Below, in pieces: positions 10,607-19,585 of a stretch of DNA of 64,000 nt. The position numbers were made by a program, and so were the translations under genes. The notes beneath the pieces are model-generated. The model was not told where the DNA came from. It did not search any database and worked only from the letters and a program-made list of their open reading frames with translations. Origin of the DNA: Kitasatospora sp. A2-31 (GTDB lineage: Bacteria; Actinomycetota; Actinomycetes; Streptomycetales; Streptomycetaceae); the NCBI RefSeq assembly GCF_022288725.1, contig NZ_JAKNTA010000008.1:1-64000 (forward strand), in the 5' to 3' direction. Position 1 is the first letter of the stretch; each line of letters begins with the position of its first letter.

Positions 10607-11454
10607 CTGTCCCGCTCACGGTGGCGGTGTGCAGCAACCGGCCCGACCTGCTGCTGGCCGCCCTCGACCGGCTCCCCGGCGTACTCGGCACGGACGACCA
10701 CCTCGTGGTCGTCGTGGATACCGCCGCGGACGCCGCCACCCAGCGGCGGCTCACCGTGCCCGCCGACCGGCGCACCGTACTCTTCAACGGGGCCACCATC
10801 GGCCTGTCGTACAGCCGCAACCTCGCGCTGAAGGAGGCCCCCACCCGGCACGTCGTGTTCGTGGACGACGACATCGTGCCCACCACCGACGCCGTAGAGG
10901 ACTTGCGCGCCGCCCTGGCCGACGGGGCGCACGTGGCCGGCACCCGGATCACCGCCGATCTCCAGGGCCGCCGAACTCCGTGGTGGCTGACCACCGGGCA
11001 GCTGCACTACCTCGGTTCCCACCACCCGGACCTGCCCGCCAGCATCTGGGGCGGGTGCTTCGCCCTCGACCGCGACCACGCCCGGCTGCTCGGCCTCGAC
11101 TTCGACAGCCGTCTGGGCCGCGTGGGCACCAACCTGGCCTCCGCCGAGGACACCACGCTCGTGCGTCGGCTCGCCACTCTCGGCGCGACCACCGCTGTTC
11201 TCCACGACACGCAGGTGCGCCACCTGATCCCTGTCCACCGGCTCCGCCCCGGCTACCTCCTGCGCCGTGCCTACTGGCAGGGCCGCAGCGAGGTCCGCCG
11301 CGGCACCGCCCGCGCCGGCCTGCACAAGGAGTGGAGACGCAACCGCTCCGGCGGCCCCGGCGGTCGCCCCGCCGTGCTCGCCGTCCTCTACACGGCCGCC
11401 GTGCTGACCGGCATCGGCCGCGAACTCCTCGATCCCGCTCGGAGGCGCTCGTGA
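10603..11454 (+). CDS. family 2 glycosyltransferase
   Basis: The 283-residue GT-A protein begins LTVAVCSNRPDLL, has LSYSRNLALKEAPT (donor helix), the metal motif VFVDDDIVPT, and a galactosyltransferase-like IWGGCFALDRD and SAEDTTLVRRL segment. It is shorter than the GT2 at 5520 and not a recent copy of it. The C-terminus has a hydrophobic helix (LAVLYTAAVLTGIG). Overlaps on both sides with four-base start/stop junctions. Confidence 0.87.
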   Translation: MTVPLTVAVCSNRPDLLLAALDRLPGVLGTDDHLVVVVDTAADAATQRRLTVPADRRTVLFNGATIGLSYSRNLALKEAPTRHVVFVDDDIVPTTDAVEDLRAALADGAHVAGTRITADLQGRRTPWWLTTGQLHYLGSHHPDLPASIWGGCFALDRDHARLLGLDFDSRLGRVGTNLASAEDTTLVRRLATLGATTAVLHDTQVRHLIPVHRLRPGYLLRRAYWQGRSEVRRGTARAGLHKEWRRNRSGGPGGRPAVLAVLYTAAVLTGIGRELLDPARRRS

Positions 11455-12452
11455 AGATCGCCATGCTCAACCCGCCCCACCGCTTCGGGCAGGACACCAC
11501 CCGGTGGATCACCGTCCCGCCGCAGGGCTACGGCGGCATCCAGTGGGTGGTCGCCACCCTCATCGACGGACTCCTCGCCGCCGGACACGAGATCCTCCTG
11601 GTCGGTGCCCCCGGCAGCACCCCCCAGCCGGGCCTCACCGTCTCCGACGCCACCACCTACGACACCACTCGGGACGCGCTGAGCGCGTTCGGCCCGGACG
11701 TGGTGCACGACCACACCAACGGCCAGCTGCTGCCTGCCGAACCCGACTGGCCCGCCGTCCGCACCCACCACCTCAACGGCGTGCCCGAGCACACGGCGAA
11801 CGGCGTCTACCTCTCCCACGCCCAGCGCCGCGCCGCCGGGTCCGCGGAGGCACCGGTCATCCGGCTGCCGGTCAACCCCGACCGCTACACCTACCGGGAG
11901 GAGAAGGAGGACTTCCTGCTGTTCCTCGGCCGAGTCTCCGTCCACAAGGGCGCAAGGGACGCCGCCGCCTTCGCCCAAGCCGCCGGCCTCCCACTGAAGC
12001 TCGCCGGACCCGCCTGGGAGCCGGACTACCTGCACGGCATCCTCACCGACTACCCCGGCACCGCCGAGTACGTCGGCGAGGTCGGAGGCAGCCGGCGCAC
12101 CGAGCTGCTCGCCGCCGCCCACGCCCTGCTCGTCCTCTCCCAGCCGTTCGGCGGACCCTTCGGAGGCGAGTGGATCGAACCTGGCGCCACCGTCGTCGCC
12201 GAGGCCGCCGTCAGCGGTACCCCGGTCATCGCCACCGACAACGGGTGCCTCGCCGAGATCGCTCCGCACGTCGGCACCGTCCTGCCGGTCGAGCGGACGC
12301 CCACCCCGGAGGAGACCGCCAAGATCCTGGCCGGCCTCCCGGCCCCGGAGTACCTCCGCGTCACCGCCGTCGACCGCTGGGGCCACCACGTGATCGCCGC
12401 GAAGTACCTGGAGGTCTACCGCCGCGCCGCCGTGGGCGGCACCTGGACCTGA
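11451..12452 (+). CDS. family 4 glycosyltransferase
   Basis: The 333-residue GT-B protein starts VKIAMLNPP and has the glycine loop PQGYGGIQWVVA near residue 25, DFLLFLGRVSVHKG at the start of the donor domain, and the EPGATVVAEAAVSGTPVIA donor signature. It matches GT4 enzymes acting on nucleotide sugars. It is the last gene of the nine-gene operon and ends seven bases from the convergent SpoU methyltransferase gene. Confidence 0.9.
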   Translation: MKIAMLNPPHRFGQDTTRWITVPPQGYGGIQWVVATLIDGLLAAGHEILLVGAPGSTPQPGLTVSDATTYDTTRDALSAFGPDVVHDHTNGQLLPAEPDWPAVRTHHLNGVPEHTANGVYLSHAQRRAAGSAEAPVIRLPVNPDRYTYREEKEDFLLFLGRVSVHKGARDAAAFAQAAGLPLKLAGPAWEPDYLHGILTDYPGTAEYVGEVGGSRRTELLAAAHALLVLSQPFGGPFGGEWIEPGATVVAEAAVSGTPVIATDNGCLAEIAPHVGTVLPVERTPTPEETAKILAGLPAPEYLRVTAVDRWGHHVIAAKYLEVYRRAAVGGTWT

Positions 12453-12459
12453 CCTGCGG

Positions 12460-13296
12460 TCAGCACGAACGCTTCCCGGCCGCGATCCGCTGCCGGGAAG
12501 CCTCGTACAGGATCGCCGTCGCGGCGTTCGCGGCGTTCAGCGAACTGGCCGCCCCAGTCATCGGGATGCTCACCGTGAAGTCGCACAGCTCCCGCCACGC
12601 GCTGGACAGCCCGGTCGTCTCGTTGCCCACCAGCAGCAGCACCGGCTGAGTCAGGTCGAAGTCGAAGACATCGGCGTCGCCCTTCTCGTCTGTGCCCACC
12701 AGGACCAGGGGGTGACCGGCGGCACGCTGCTGCTCCACCCAGGCCATCACCTCGGTCGGCCCCGGCACCCGGACGGACGGCAGCGAGAACAGGCTGCCGG
12801 TGGTCGCCCGCACGGCCTTCGGGTCGTAGACGTCAGCGGCGTGGCCGGAGACGATCATGCCGTGTGCGCCGAAGGCATCTGCCGACCGGATGATGCTCCC
12901 GATGTTGCCCGGCGTGGTCGGCCTGTCGAACAGGACACCCAGGAAGTCCGGCCCGACCTCGATCCGACCGAGGTCGTCCGCCGGCACGCCGACCACCGCG
13001 ATCACCTCGGGCGCCCCCTCGGTCTTCTCACCCAGCTCCGCCAGCAGCTCGGGAGCCATCACGACCCGCTCGGCCCGGGTCGTCCGGAGCAGCTCCTGCG
13101 CCCAGCTCGACAGTTTCCGCCGGTCGTCGTACAGAAGTGCGTGGATCGGCCAGCCGTACTCAACGGCGAGTGAGATTGGCCGAACCCCCTGGACCAGGAA
13201 CTCGCCGAGCTGGTTGCGCTTCTTCCGGTTCGTGAGCAGGGCCTCCCACAGCTGGAACTTCGCGTTGCGGGAGGTGATCCGCTGGATCGCTGGCAC
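12460..13296 (-). CDS. TrmH/SpoU-family RNA 2'-O-methyltransferase
   Basis: The 278-residue protein has the SPOUT knot motifs RPTTPGNIGSIIRSADAFG, VGNETTGLS and IPMTGAASSLNAANAATAIL, and an N-terminal substrate-binding domain of the L30e-like type. It should methylate a ribose in rRNA or tRNA. A role in antibiotic self-protection, as for thiostrepton-resistance-type enzymes, is possible given the neighbouring biosynthetic genes but unproven. It is convergent with the glycan operon and divergent from the APH-like gene. Confidence 0.9.
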   Translation of the reverse strand: MPAIQRITSRNAKFQLWEALLTNRKKRNQLGEFLVQGVRPISLAVEYGWPIHALLYDDRRKLSSWAQELLRTTRAERVVMAPELLAELGEKTEGAPEVIAVVGVPADDLGRIEVGPDFLGVLFDRPTTPGNIGSIIRSADAFGAHGMIVSGHAADVYDPKAVRATTGSLFSLPSVRVPGPTEVMAWVEQQRAAGHPLVLVGTDEKGDADVFDFDLTQPVLLLVGNETTGLSSAWRELCDFTVSIPMTGAASSLNAANAATAILYEASRQRIAAGKRSC

Positions 13297-13472
13297 CTGT
13301 CCTCCAAGATGAGCCGTCTTCTTCGATGCGTTCCGACCACGGCGGAGTCCGCACCAGCGCAGCTCAAAACCCTACACCGGCAGCAGTGCCCGACCGTGTT
13401 CGCGGACCGGACCACAATGAGACCGAAGAACCTGGCAACCGTCACCGCCACCGCCACCGCCCGGAGCATGCC

Positions 13473-14417
13473 GTGATCACCCGCCGCGACGCCAGCAGCA
13501 TCACTGCCGATGCCGAGAACACCCTCCTCGACGCCCGCGGACTCACCCCCGCCGACCTGATCGCCGCCGGCACCGAGGCCCGTGTCTACGCCCTCGGCCA
13601 CGACCAGGTCCTCAAGGTCTACGCCGACCCCGACCAGCGCTCTGCGCTGGAGACCATCGCCGACCTCTACTGGCGCTTCGACCGCACCAGCGTGCCCTTC
13701 GCCCTGCCCGAGATCCAGAACATCGAGCAGCACGGCCCCCTGCTGGCCGTCACCGAGACCCGCCTGCCCGGCGCCTCGATGGGCGACGCCCTCGACCTCA
13801 CCGACCCGGCCACCGAAGCCGTGTACCTGGCCGCCGTCCGCGACTTCACCGGCCTGCGCCTGACCACCCCGCTCGACCGGCGCATGCTCCTCGACCCCGA
13901 CCCGGCCCACCAGGGCGAGGACTGGCACGCCTTCCTGCGCCGCCTCCTCGCGCAGAAGCTCCCCAAGGTCCTCCCCGACCTGCGCCGCGACGTCCCGGCC
14001 GTAGACCACATCACCGACCGGCTCACCGCGCGGCTCGCCCGCCCCTACACCGGCCCCGAAGGCGTCATCCACGGCGACCTCTACCCGGACAACATCCTCG
14101 TCGCCGACAGCAAGGTATCTGGCGTCATCGACCTTGGCACCTTCACCCTGCTCGGAGACCCGCTCTACGACCTCGCGGGGGCCTGCGCCTACTACCGGAT
14201 GTACGACCCGGACCGCGTCGAGGTCCGCAACCGGCTGCTGGCCGCTGCTGCCCAGGACCTCTCCGCTGATCGGCGCGGTGACCTCGCCGACTACCTGCAC
14301 ACGATCGCCTTGCTCAGCTGCGACCTCTACCCCGAGCAGAACACAGACATCCGCGAGACCGGCCACTACCAGTGGGCCGCCGACGTCCTCAACGCCGCGA
14401 CGACCCGGCGCCGCTGA
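13473..14417 (+). CDS. aminoglycoside phosphotransferase (APH)-family kinase
   Basis: The 314-residue protein has the APH/choline-kinase catalytic loop HGDLYPDNIL and the metal site VIDLGTF with downstream LLGDPLYDLAGA. The first lobe has a glycine-poor nucleotide loop and Lys in QVLKVYADPD. I prefer the GTG at 13473, which has GGAG six bases upstream; an open extension to 13326 is Arg/His-rich and unlikely to be translated. It may phosphorylate an antibiotic, a sugar or another small molecule. Confidence 0.87.
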   Translation: MITRRDASSITADAENTLLDARGLTPADLIAAGTEARVYALGHDQVLKVYADPDQRSALETIADLYWRFDRTSVPFALPEIQNIEQHGPLLAVTETRLPGASMGDALDLTDPATEAVYLAAVRDFTGLRLTTPLDRRMLLDPDPAHQGEDWHAFLRRLLAQKLPKVLPDLRRDVPAVDHITDRLTARLARPYTGPEGVIHGDLYPDNILVADSKVSGVIDLGTFTLLGDPLYDLAGACAYYRMYDPDRVEVRNRLLAAAAQDLSADRRGDLADYLHTIALLSCDLYPEQNTDIRETGHYQWAADVLNAATTRRR

Positions 14418-14606
14418 CTGCAGACATGCTGCCGTGCGCGCTGACCGCGACACCGCTGTGGCAGATGCCGGGGAGGGCGCTATGCGCACTTTCATCCAGT
14501 GTGATCAAGGTCGCTCGGCGCCGGCTTCACTTGCGGACGGTTCGCGGCTATGGTCCGTCGTCCCTCCGGTCGGGGCAGGCCCGGCCGAGGAACGAGGAGG
14601 CCCTCC

Positions 14607-15554
14607 CTGCGTATCCACCGCAGCCCCCACCCGTCGAACTTCGTGATCATCCCGAACGCTCTGGCGCAGAACCGCTCCCTCTCCTACACCGCCAAGGGTC
14701 TGTTCGTCGATCTGATCTCGCGGCCGGAGGAGTGGCGTGAGACCTGTCGGCAGATGGCGGACTCCAGTCCGCAGGGCCGGAAGACGGTGGAGGACGCGCT
14801 CGACGAGCTTCGGGCGTGGGGGTACTACCGGGTGGACGTGGTGCGGTTGCCGACCGGACGGCTTCGCTCCGAGGCGCATCTCTTCGACGTGCCGCAGCGG
14901 GCAATGCTGCCGGGTGCCGACATACCGGCGTCCGGTGGACCGGAGTGCGGTGATCCTGACGCCCTTCTTGGAAAGTACCTGGTGAAAGAACCCTCCCGCC
15001 CTGTCGCCGAGGAGCCGCAGGCGGAGGAGCCGCGCGGATCGCGGCCCGAGGAGGAGAAGGGAGGGCGGGGGGACGAACCCGACTCCCGAACGACCGCCGA
15101 GGGCGGGCGGGAGGCTGACGAGGAGACTAGGGCGGCGGCTGCGGTCCTCCTGCGGGCGGTCCGGCCCGAGCGCAGACTGCCGCTCGGGCAGGCCGAAGCG
15201 GCGGCCCTCGCACCGCTGGTGCGGGCGTGGCTGGACCGGGGCGGCTCGGAAGAGGGGCTGCGCGAGGCGCTGCTGGCCGGACTGCCCAGCGTGATCTACT
15301 CGCCGGCCAAGGTGGTGCAGAGCCGTCTCGAGCGCAAGATGCCGCCGTCGCAGTACCTGGACACGCCGCCGCCGCGCCGACGCCTCGCCGAGTGCGAGGA
15401 GTGCCGGGATCCGCTGCCGAAGCCGGGCCTGTGCCCGGCGTGCTCGGGAACTCGCCGCCAGAGCGCTCCGGACGAGGCGCGGGCACGGACGACGGCCAGG
15501 GGGCTGGCCAAGGTCCGGGCGGCGATGGCCACCGGGACGGCCGAGGCCGCGTAG
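14607..15554 (+). CDS. helix-turn-helix / zinc-ribbon protein, CTG start likely
   Basis: The protein starts in the segment LRIHRSPHPSNFVIIPNAL and has a winged-HTH-like region (SYTAKGLFVDLISRPEEW, then RKTVEDALDELRAWGYYRV), an acidic linker, a helical domain and a C-terminal Cys cluster (CEECRDPLPKPGLCPAC) that looks like a zinc ribbon. An ATG at 14550 is in frame but lacks a ribosome binding site, while CTG at 14607 has GAGGAGG six bases upstream and begins where this kind of plasmid HTH protein usually begins. Role in plasmid regulation or replication is inferred. Confidence 0.75.
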   Translation: MRIHRSPHPSNFVIIPNALAQNRSLSYTAKGLFVDLISRPEEWRETCRQMADSSPQGRKTVEDALDELRAWGYYRVDVVRLPTGRLRSEAHLFDVPQRAMLPGADIPASGGPECGDPDALLGKYLVKEPSRPVAEEPQAEEPRGSRPEEEKGGRGDEPDSRTTAEGGREADEETRAAAAVLLRAVRPERRLPLGQAEAAALAPLVRAWLDRGGSEEGLREALLAGLPSVIYSPAKVVQSRLERKMPPSQYLDTPPPRRRLAECEECRDPLPKPGLCPACSGTRRQSAPDEARARTTARGLAKVRAAMATGTAEAA

Positions 15555-15638
15555 GGCCCGCTGTCGGGCGCGTGGGCAGACCAGCGACTGCGCTGACCTG
15601 GGCGAACGCTTGCGACCCGTGTGGGCCCCGTGTGGGCC

Positions 15639-15677
15639 GTGTGCGGGGGCGGGGAGGAAGCCCCCACCCCCGCACAC
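15639..15677. terminator. strong hairpin between convergent genes
   Basis: Arms GTGTGCGGGGG (15639-15649) and CCCCCGCACAC (15667-15677) pair perfectly, with further G/C pairing inside. It lies between the convergent HTH gene (ends 15554) and P450 gene (ends 15686), which suits a bidirectional terminator. There is no T-tract. GTGTGGGCC is repeated directly just upstream. Confidence 0.6.
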
Positions 15678-15685
15678 GCCGGTAC

Positions 15686-16867
15686 CTAGACGTGCACCGG
15701 CAGGGAGACCAGACCGCGGACCAGCCGGGACTGCCGCCAGACGAGCTGGTCGGCCGGGATGGCCAGCCGAAGGCCGGGGGAGTGCGCCAGCAGGACGGAG
15801 AGCACGATCTCGACCTCCGCGCTGGCCAGCGGTGCACCCAGGCACCGGTGGATCCCGTGGCCGAAGGCCAGGTGGCTGCCCGCGTTCGCGCGGCCGAGGT
15901 CGAGCCGGTCGGGGTCGGGGAACTTCGCCGGGTCGCGGTTGGCCGCGCCCGGGCACACGAAGACCGGGCTGCCGGCGGGCACGGTGGCCTCGGCGAGTTC
16001 GACATCCTCGGGTGCCCATCGCCACGTGGCGATGCTGACCGGGGAGTCGTACCGCAGCAGCTCGTCGACGGCGTCGGCGATGCAGTGCGGGCTGGTGCGC
16101 AGATGCTCCAGTTCGGCGGGGTGCTGGAGAAGCGCCAGCACGGAGTTGCCGATCGCCGCAGTGGTGGTCTCGTGGCCGGCGACCAGGAGCAGCACGGCGA
16201 GCGAGAGCAGCTCGTCCTCGCTGAGCCGGTTCTCGTCCTGGTCGTGGACCGAGATCAGGTCGGAGAGCAGCGAGCGGTCCGGGTGGGCGCGCTTGGCCTC
16301 GATCAGCCCGGCCATGTATCCGGCCAGGGCGTGGGAGGCCGCGTCGATCCGCTGGTGGTCGCCGGTGGCGAACAGGTCGGTTGACCAGGCCCTGATCGAG
16401 TCCCTGTCGGTCGTCGGTACGCCGAGGAGCTGGCAGATGACGGTGACCGGCAGCGGGCCCGCCAGCTCCTCGACGAGGTCGACCTCGGTGCCGCCCTCCC
16501 AGTTCCCGACCAGCTGCTCGGCGAGAGCGCGGATGTACGGGCGCAGCCCGTCCACCCGGGCCGGGGTGAACGCCCTCGTCAGCAGCCGGCGCAGCCGGGT
16601 GTGTTCGGGCGGGTCGACGGTGAGCATGGTGCGGGCGATGGCGGGGTGGAGCGACCGTCCCGAGGGCCTGTCCGCGAAGTAGGCGCCGGCGTCCTTGGAC
16701 AGCGGTGCGGTGAACGCCTTCCGAGCCTCGTCGTAGCCGGTGACGACGGCCGAGGTGGAGGCCCCGCCGTCCAAGGACACCTGCAGGACCGGGGAGGAGG
16801 TCCGCAAGGCGGAGTAGGTGGGGTAGCGGTCGGCGTAGAACGCCGGGTCGGCGAAGGGAGAGGCCAT
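15686..16867 (-). CDS. cytochrome P450
   Basis: The 393-residue protein has all P450 landmarks: the I-helix AGHETTTAA, the E-x-x-R in DELLRYDSP, and the haem-binding FGHGIHRCLGAPLA with the proximal Cys. Length is typical for soluble bacterial P450s. No ferredoxin is adjacent. It lies nine bases after the MAB_1171c-type gene and is likely in the same leftward operon, a grouping that recurs in streptomycetes with XRE/ImmA-IrrE pairs. Confidence 0.93.
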   Translation of the reverse strand: MASPFADPAFYADRYPTYSALRTSSPVLQVSLDGGASTSAVVTGYDEARKAFTAPLSKDAGAYFADRPSGRSLHPAIARTMLTVDPPEHTRLRRLLTRAFTPARVDGLRPYIRALAEQLVGNWEGGTEVDLVEELAGPLPVTVICQLLGVPTTDRDSIRAWSTDLFATGDHQRIDAASHALAGYMAGLIEAKRAHPDRSLLSDLISVHDQDENRLSEDELLSLAVLLLVAGHETTTAAIGNSVLALLQHPAELEHLRTSPHCIADAVDELLRYDSPVSIATWRWAPEDVELAEATVPAGSPVFVCPGAANRDPAKFPDPDRLDLGRANAGSHLAFGHGIHRCLGAPLASAEVEIVLSVLLAHSPGLRLAIPADQLVWRQSRLVRGLVSLPVHV

Positions 16868-16876
16868 GGTCGTTCC

Positions 16877-18130
16877 CTATGCCGCAGTCGCAGTGGGCGC
16901 CGCTTGCCGCTGGACGGCCACGGCGGTGCGGACGATGTCGGAGGTCGCGTACTGCTGGGAGACCGAGCGTAGCCACAGGGCCTCGGCGCGGAGGTCTCCC
17001 GCGCGGGCGGACTCGCCGGTGGCCTGGCGGGTGGGAGCCTGCTGGGGCTGGGCGCCGCTGCGGGCCGCCTCGATCGCCGCGGCGACGACGGCCGCCTCGA
17101 CGATTGCCGCACCGGTCGGGGTGCCGTCCTGGCCGCGGCGGGCGACGGCGTCGGTGGCCAGCCGTTCGATCGCGGGTGAGCGGTAGGGGTCCAGGTCGAG
17201 GATGCCGTCGCAGACCTCCACCACTCGGCGGTGCAGGACGACGTCCGGGTCGGTCTCGATGACGACGGCGCGCAGGACGACCTGCGGGCGCACCGCGGTC
17301 AGATCCGTCCACAGCGGCAGAAGGTCCTGGGCGGTCTTGCGCTCCCAGCGTCGGCGCAGCATCTTGGCGGCCGGCCACAGCAGGGCCGGGACGGTGAGGC
17401 CGGCGGTGATCAGCAGCACGCCGACCAGGGGTGCGGTGAACGAGAACGCGCAGCGGTACGGGGTGACGAGGCTGGTGCAGCGGGGGCCGCCCGGGAAGAG
17501 CTCGACGCCGGCGATCGAGGCTCCGGCGTTGACCACCTTGTAGGCCAGGTAGAGCAGGACGAAGAAGCAACCGATCGCGGCGGCACGAAGTCCGGCACGG
17601 TGGACCCGCCAGGGCGACTGGCTGCTGCGGCGCCAGGTCTGGGCGAGGCAGTCGTAGGTGGCGTGGCCCATGACCAGCACGTAGGCGAGGGTGTAGACGT
17701 GCAGGAGCGCAGGGGCCTGGCCCCAGTGGGTGTTCGTGAACTCGCTGCTCCAACGGCGGTCTGCGGGGACCGCGAAGAAGGAGGCCGTCATCACGGCGAC
17801 CGCCACGCCGAGGATGGCGAGTCGGGGCCGGAGCCGTCTGCGGGCCTCGGTCTTCTCGTGGTTGAGGGCCATGAGCCAGGAGACGACGCTGACGCTTGCG
17901 ACGAGCATCAGCACGTTGCTGACCAACTTCGCGAGGTCGCGGGTGACGCCGTCCGCCGCGTCCTGCACGCCGGGGTGGAATCCCACGATGGCAACTGCCC
18001 AGGCGAGCAGCATCGTGATGGTGCTGCCGGAATGCGCCGGCCGGGCCTGGCCGTTCCGGCGCGGGCGGATCCAGAACAGGGCGGCTGCCACAAGGAGGGC
18101 AGGGAGTCCGAGCGTAATGAGGCGGATCAT
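16877..18130 (-). CDS. MAB_1171c-family putative transporter (membrane protein)
   Basis: The 417-residue protein has about seven hydrophobic segments in the first 260 residues and a cytoplasmic helical C-terminal domain (from about RWERKTAQDLLPLW) like DUF6545. This matches streptomycete proteins called MAB_1171c-family putative transporters. Its function is unknown. It sits 18 bases after an ImmA/IrrE peptidase gene and just upstream of the P450, as in other loci of this type. Confidence 0.8.
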   Translation of the reverse strand: MIRLITLGLPALLVAAALFWIRPRRNGQARPAHSGSTITMLLAWAVAIVGFHPGVQDAADGVTRDLAKLVSNVLMLVASVSVVSWLMALNHEKTEARRRLRPRLAILGVAVAVMTASFFAVPADRRWSSEFTNTHWGQAPALLHVYTLAYVLVMGHATYDCLAQTWRRSSQSPWRVHRAGLRAAAIGCFFVLLYLAYKVVNAGASIAGVELFPGGPRCTSLVTPYRCAFSFTAPLVGVLLITAGLTVPALLWPAAKMLRRRWERKTAQDLLPLWTDLTAVRPQVVLRAVVIETDPDVVLHRRVVEVCDGILDLDPYRSPAIERLATDAVARRGQDGTPTGAAIVEAAVVAAAIEAARSGAQPQQAPTRQATGESARAGDLRAEALWLRSVSQQYATSDIVRTAVAVQRQAAPTATAA

Positions 18131-18148
18131 GGGTGGTTGTTCTTTCGG

Positions 18149-18637
18149 TCAGGTGAACATCGCGTTCCACCGCTCGTCGGCGGCGGTGGGGCGCTGTGCG
18201 GGCATCACGGTCGCGCGATACATCCGCTGGATGAGGAGGGAGGCCATCAGCTCGGCCTCCTGCTCGTCCTTCGACTCGTAGGACGTGCGGGCGGAAACGC
18301 CGAGGATCGACCAGTCGGTCATGTCGGTCAATTCCTCGTCCGACGGAATATCGGCGAGCCTGATCGAGCCCGGGTGGCCGCAGAGGATGTGGCCGAGTTC
18401 ATGGGCGATGATCTGGATTCGATGAAGCGGTGAGGCGGTTATCTCATAAGAGATGACCTCGCGGTCCGAATACCTTTCCCGGAGGCCGCAGGCGAAATTG
18501 CCCTTCATGTCGCGTGGTTCCACGATGATGGGGCGGCCGATCAGCGTGGAGACTGCCTGGACCAGCTCTTCCTCGGTGAAGCGGTGAGGCAGCAGGGGGA
18601 AGAGGTCGCTGAGGCGGTCCTCGCAGGCCGCATACAC
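18149..18637 (-). CDS. ImmA/IrrE-family metallopeptidase-like protein
   Basis: The 162-residue protein has the zinc-peptidase motif HELGH in QIIAHELGHILCGHPG near residue 80 and a later acidic stretch (KDEQEAELMASLL) that supplies the third ligand in this family. The ATG is preceded by AGGAGGGG. Such proteins cleave or bind partner HTH repressors; the XRE gene at 19089 is the obvious partner, although an intergenic gap and a terminator separate them. Confidence 0.87.
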   Translation of the reverse strand: MYAACEDRLSDLFPLLPHRFTEEELVQAVSTLIGRPIIVEPRDMKGNFACGLRERYSDREVISYEITASPLHRIQIIAHELGHILCGHPGSIRLADIPSDEELTDMTDWSILGVSARTSYESKDEQEAELMASLLIQRMYRATVMPAQRPTAADERWNAMFT

Positions 18638-19088
18638 AATCCCCTCCTAAGGCGATCTTGAAGGCCGATCTGCACTCATGGCGACGGCCTGCACCGTGGT
18701 CGTGACGGGGACGATCGTAGGCATACAGTGAAGATCATTTCTTTTAATGATCTTTGCCCCGGCGGAGGGTGGCGCAGTGGGCCGCCTGGGTTTTGTTTCA
18801 GGTCGTGACAGAACGTGCTGATGTGCATCGTGCAACCTGTTGGAATGCGCGAGATCTCGGGGCTGGCTCAGGTGACGAGGCGTTAGTTCATTACCGAAAG
18901 TGAGGCCGCGTGCCCACGTCAAATGGACTCGTGATCTGCGTCTCAGTTCCGCAAGGCAGCCTCAGTCCGCCCGCATTTTGGAGGAGTCGTGGCGGGATAT
19001 GGAAAATGCGCACGGACTCGTCAGTCGAGTCTATGCGCATAGATTCCGTTGAAAAATGAAGCGCCCCGAGGGCGCGTGTGTGTGCAGG
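18638..19088. promoter_or_regulatory. intergenic region with several palindromes
   Basis: This 450-base gap is noticeably AT-richer than its surroundings. It holds an inverted repeat AAGATCATT/AATGATCTT (18731-18739 and 18746-18754, loop of six), a hairpin GACTCG...CGAGTC ending at 19031, and a perfect 14-base palindrome TCTATGCGCATAGA at 19030-19043. These are candidate operators for the ImmA/IrrE-MAB_1171c-P450 operon promoter. No reliable gene was seen. Confidence 0.5.
19052..19075 (-). terminator. Rho-independent terminator of the XRE gene
   Basis: On the minus strand, the stem GCGCCC/GGGCGC with a three-base loop (19061-19075) begins 14 bases after the XRE stop and is followed by a T-rich run (TTCATTTTTC). 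This is a classic intrinsic terminator and indicates that the XRE gene is transcribed separately from the ImmA/IrrE operon. Confidence 0.8.
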
Positions 19089-19511
19089 TCAGGACGCGCC
19101 CGACTCCTCGGGGTCCAGTCCCTGGGACTTGCGTGCGACGGTGATCATGTCGGCAACCAGCCTACGGTTCTCCGGGTTCAGGTCCTTGCTGCGCAGGGCG
19201 ATCGACTCGATGCCGGCGTCCCGCATCGCGTTGTGGAGGTCGCGGTCGATCAGGACCTCGTTCAGCGGCTTGTCGGTCACCCAGATGTCCGGCGGCACGT
19301 CGAAGAACTTCGCCACCGCGACCAGGGTGTTGATCTTGGGGTTGTCGTTCGCCCCGGCCTTCATCTGCTTGAGCGTGCTCTCGCTGATGCCCGTGCCCGT
19401 GGCCACCTCGGGGATCGAGTACGGACCTCGCTCCTGGGGGTGGCGGTTGTCCAATAGGTAGTTGAAGGTCGCGGCGATCCGCGCCACGCCCTCTCTCGCG
19501 GCCTCGGTCAT
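19089..19511 (-). CDS. XRE-family HTH transcriptional regulator
   Basis: The 140-residue protein has an HTH in SIPEVATGTGISESTLKQMK (about residues 31-50), then a segment NPKINTLVAVAKFFDVPPDI that is typical of XRE regulators from streptomycete XRE/ImmA-IrrE pairs. ATG is preceded by GGAGGA. Two GACAGTTAACT-type palindromes lie 75-143 bases upstream and are the likely operators. It has its own terminator downstream. Confidence 0.88.
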   Translation of the reverse strand: MTEAAREGVARIAATFNYLLDNRHPQERGPYSIPEVATGTGISESTLKQMKAGANDNPKINTLVAVAKFFDVPPDIWVTDKPLNEVLIDRDLHNAMRDAGIESIALRSKDLNPENRRLVADMITVARKSQGLDPEESGAS

Positions 19512-19585
19512 CGGTGCTCCTCCGTGTCAGATCGTCCCACGCAGACACTTTAGTGCCCGATGGTGCTCGGATGCACATCTCGATC

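Noticed and set aside
13326-13472. N-terminal extension of the APH-like kinase
   Set aside because: The extension is Arg/His/Pro-rich and lacks a ribosome binding site, while GTG at 13473 has GGAG at six bases.
14505-18170. Very long minus-strand open frame of over 1200 codons
   Set aside because: It runs antisense or out of phase with the HTH, P450 and membrane-protein genes and reads as Arg/Pro/Ala low-complexity text, as expected of shadow frames in high-GC DNA.
18647-18922. Minus-strand frame of 91 codons in the XRE/ImmA gap
   Set aside because: It has no ribosome binding site, poor codon bias and overlaps the AT-rich inverted repeat, so it is treated as non-coding.
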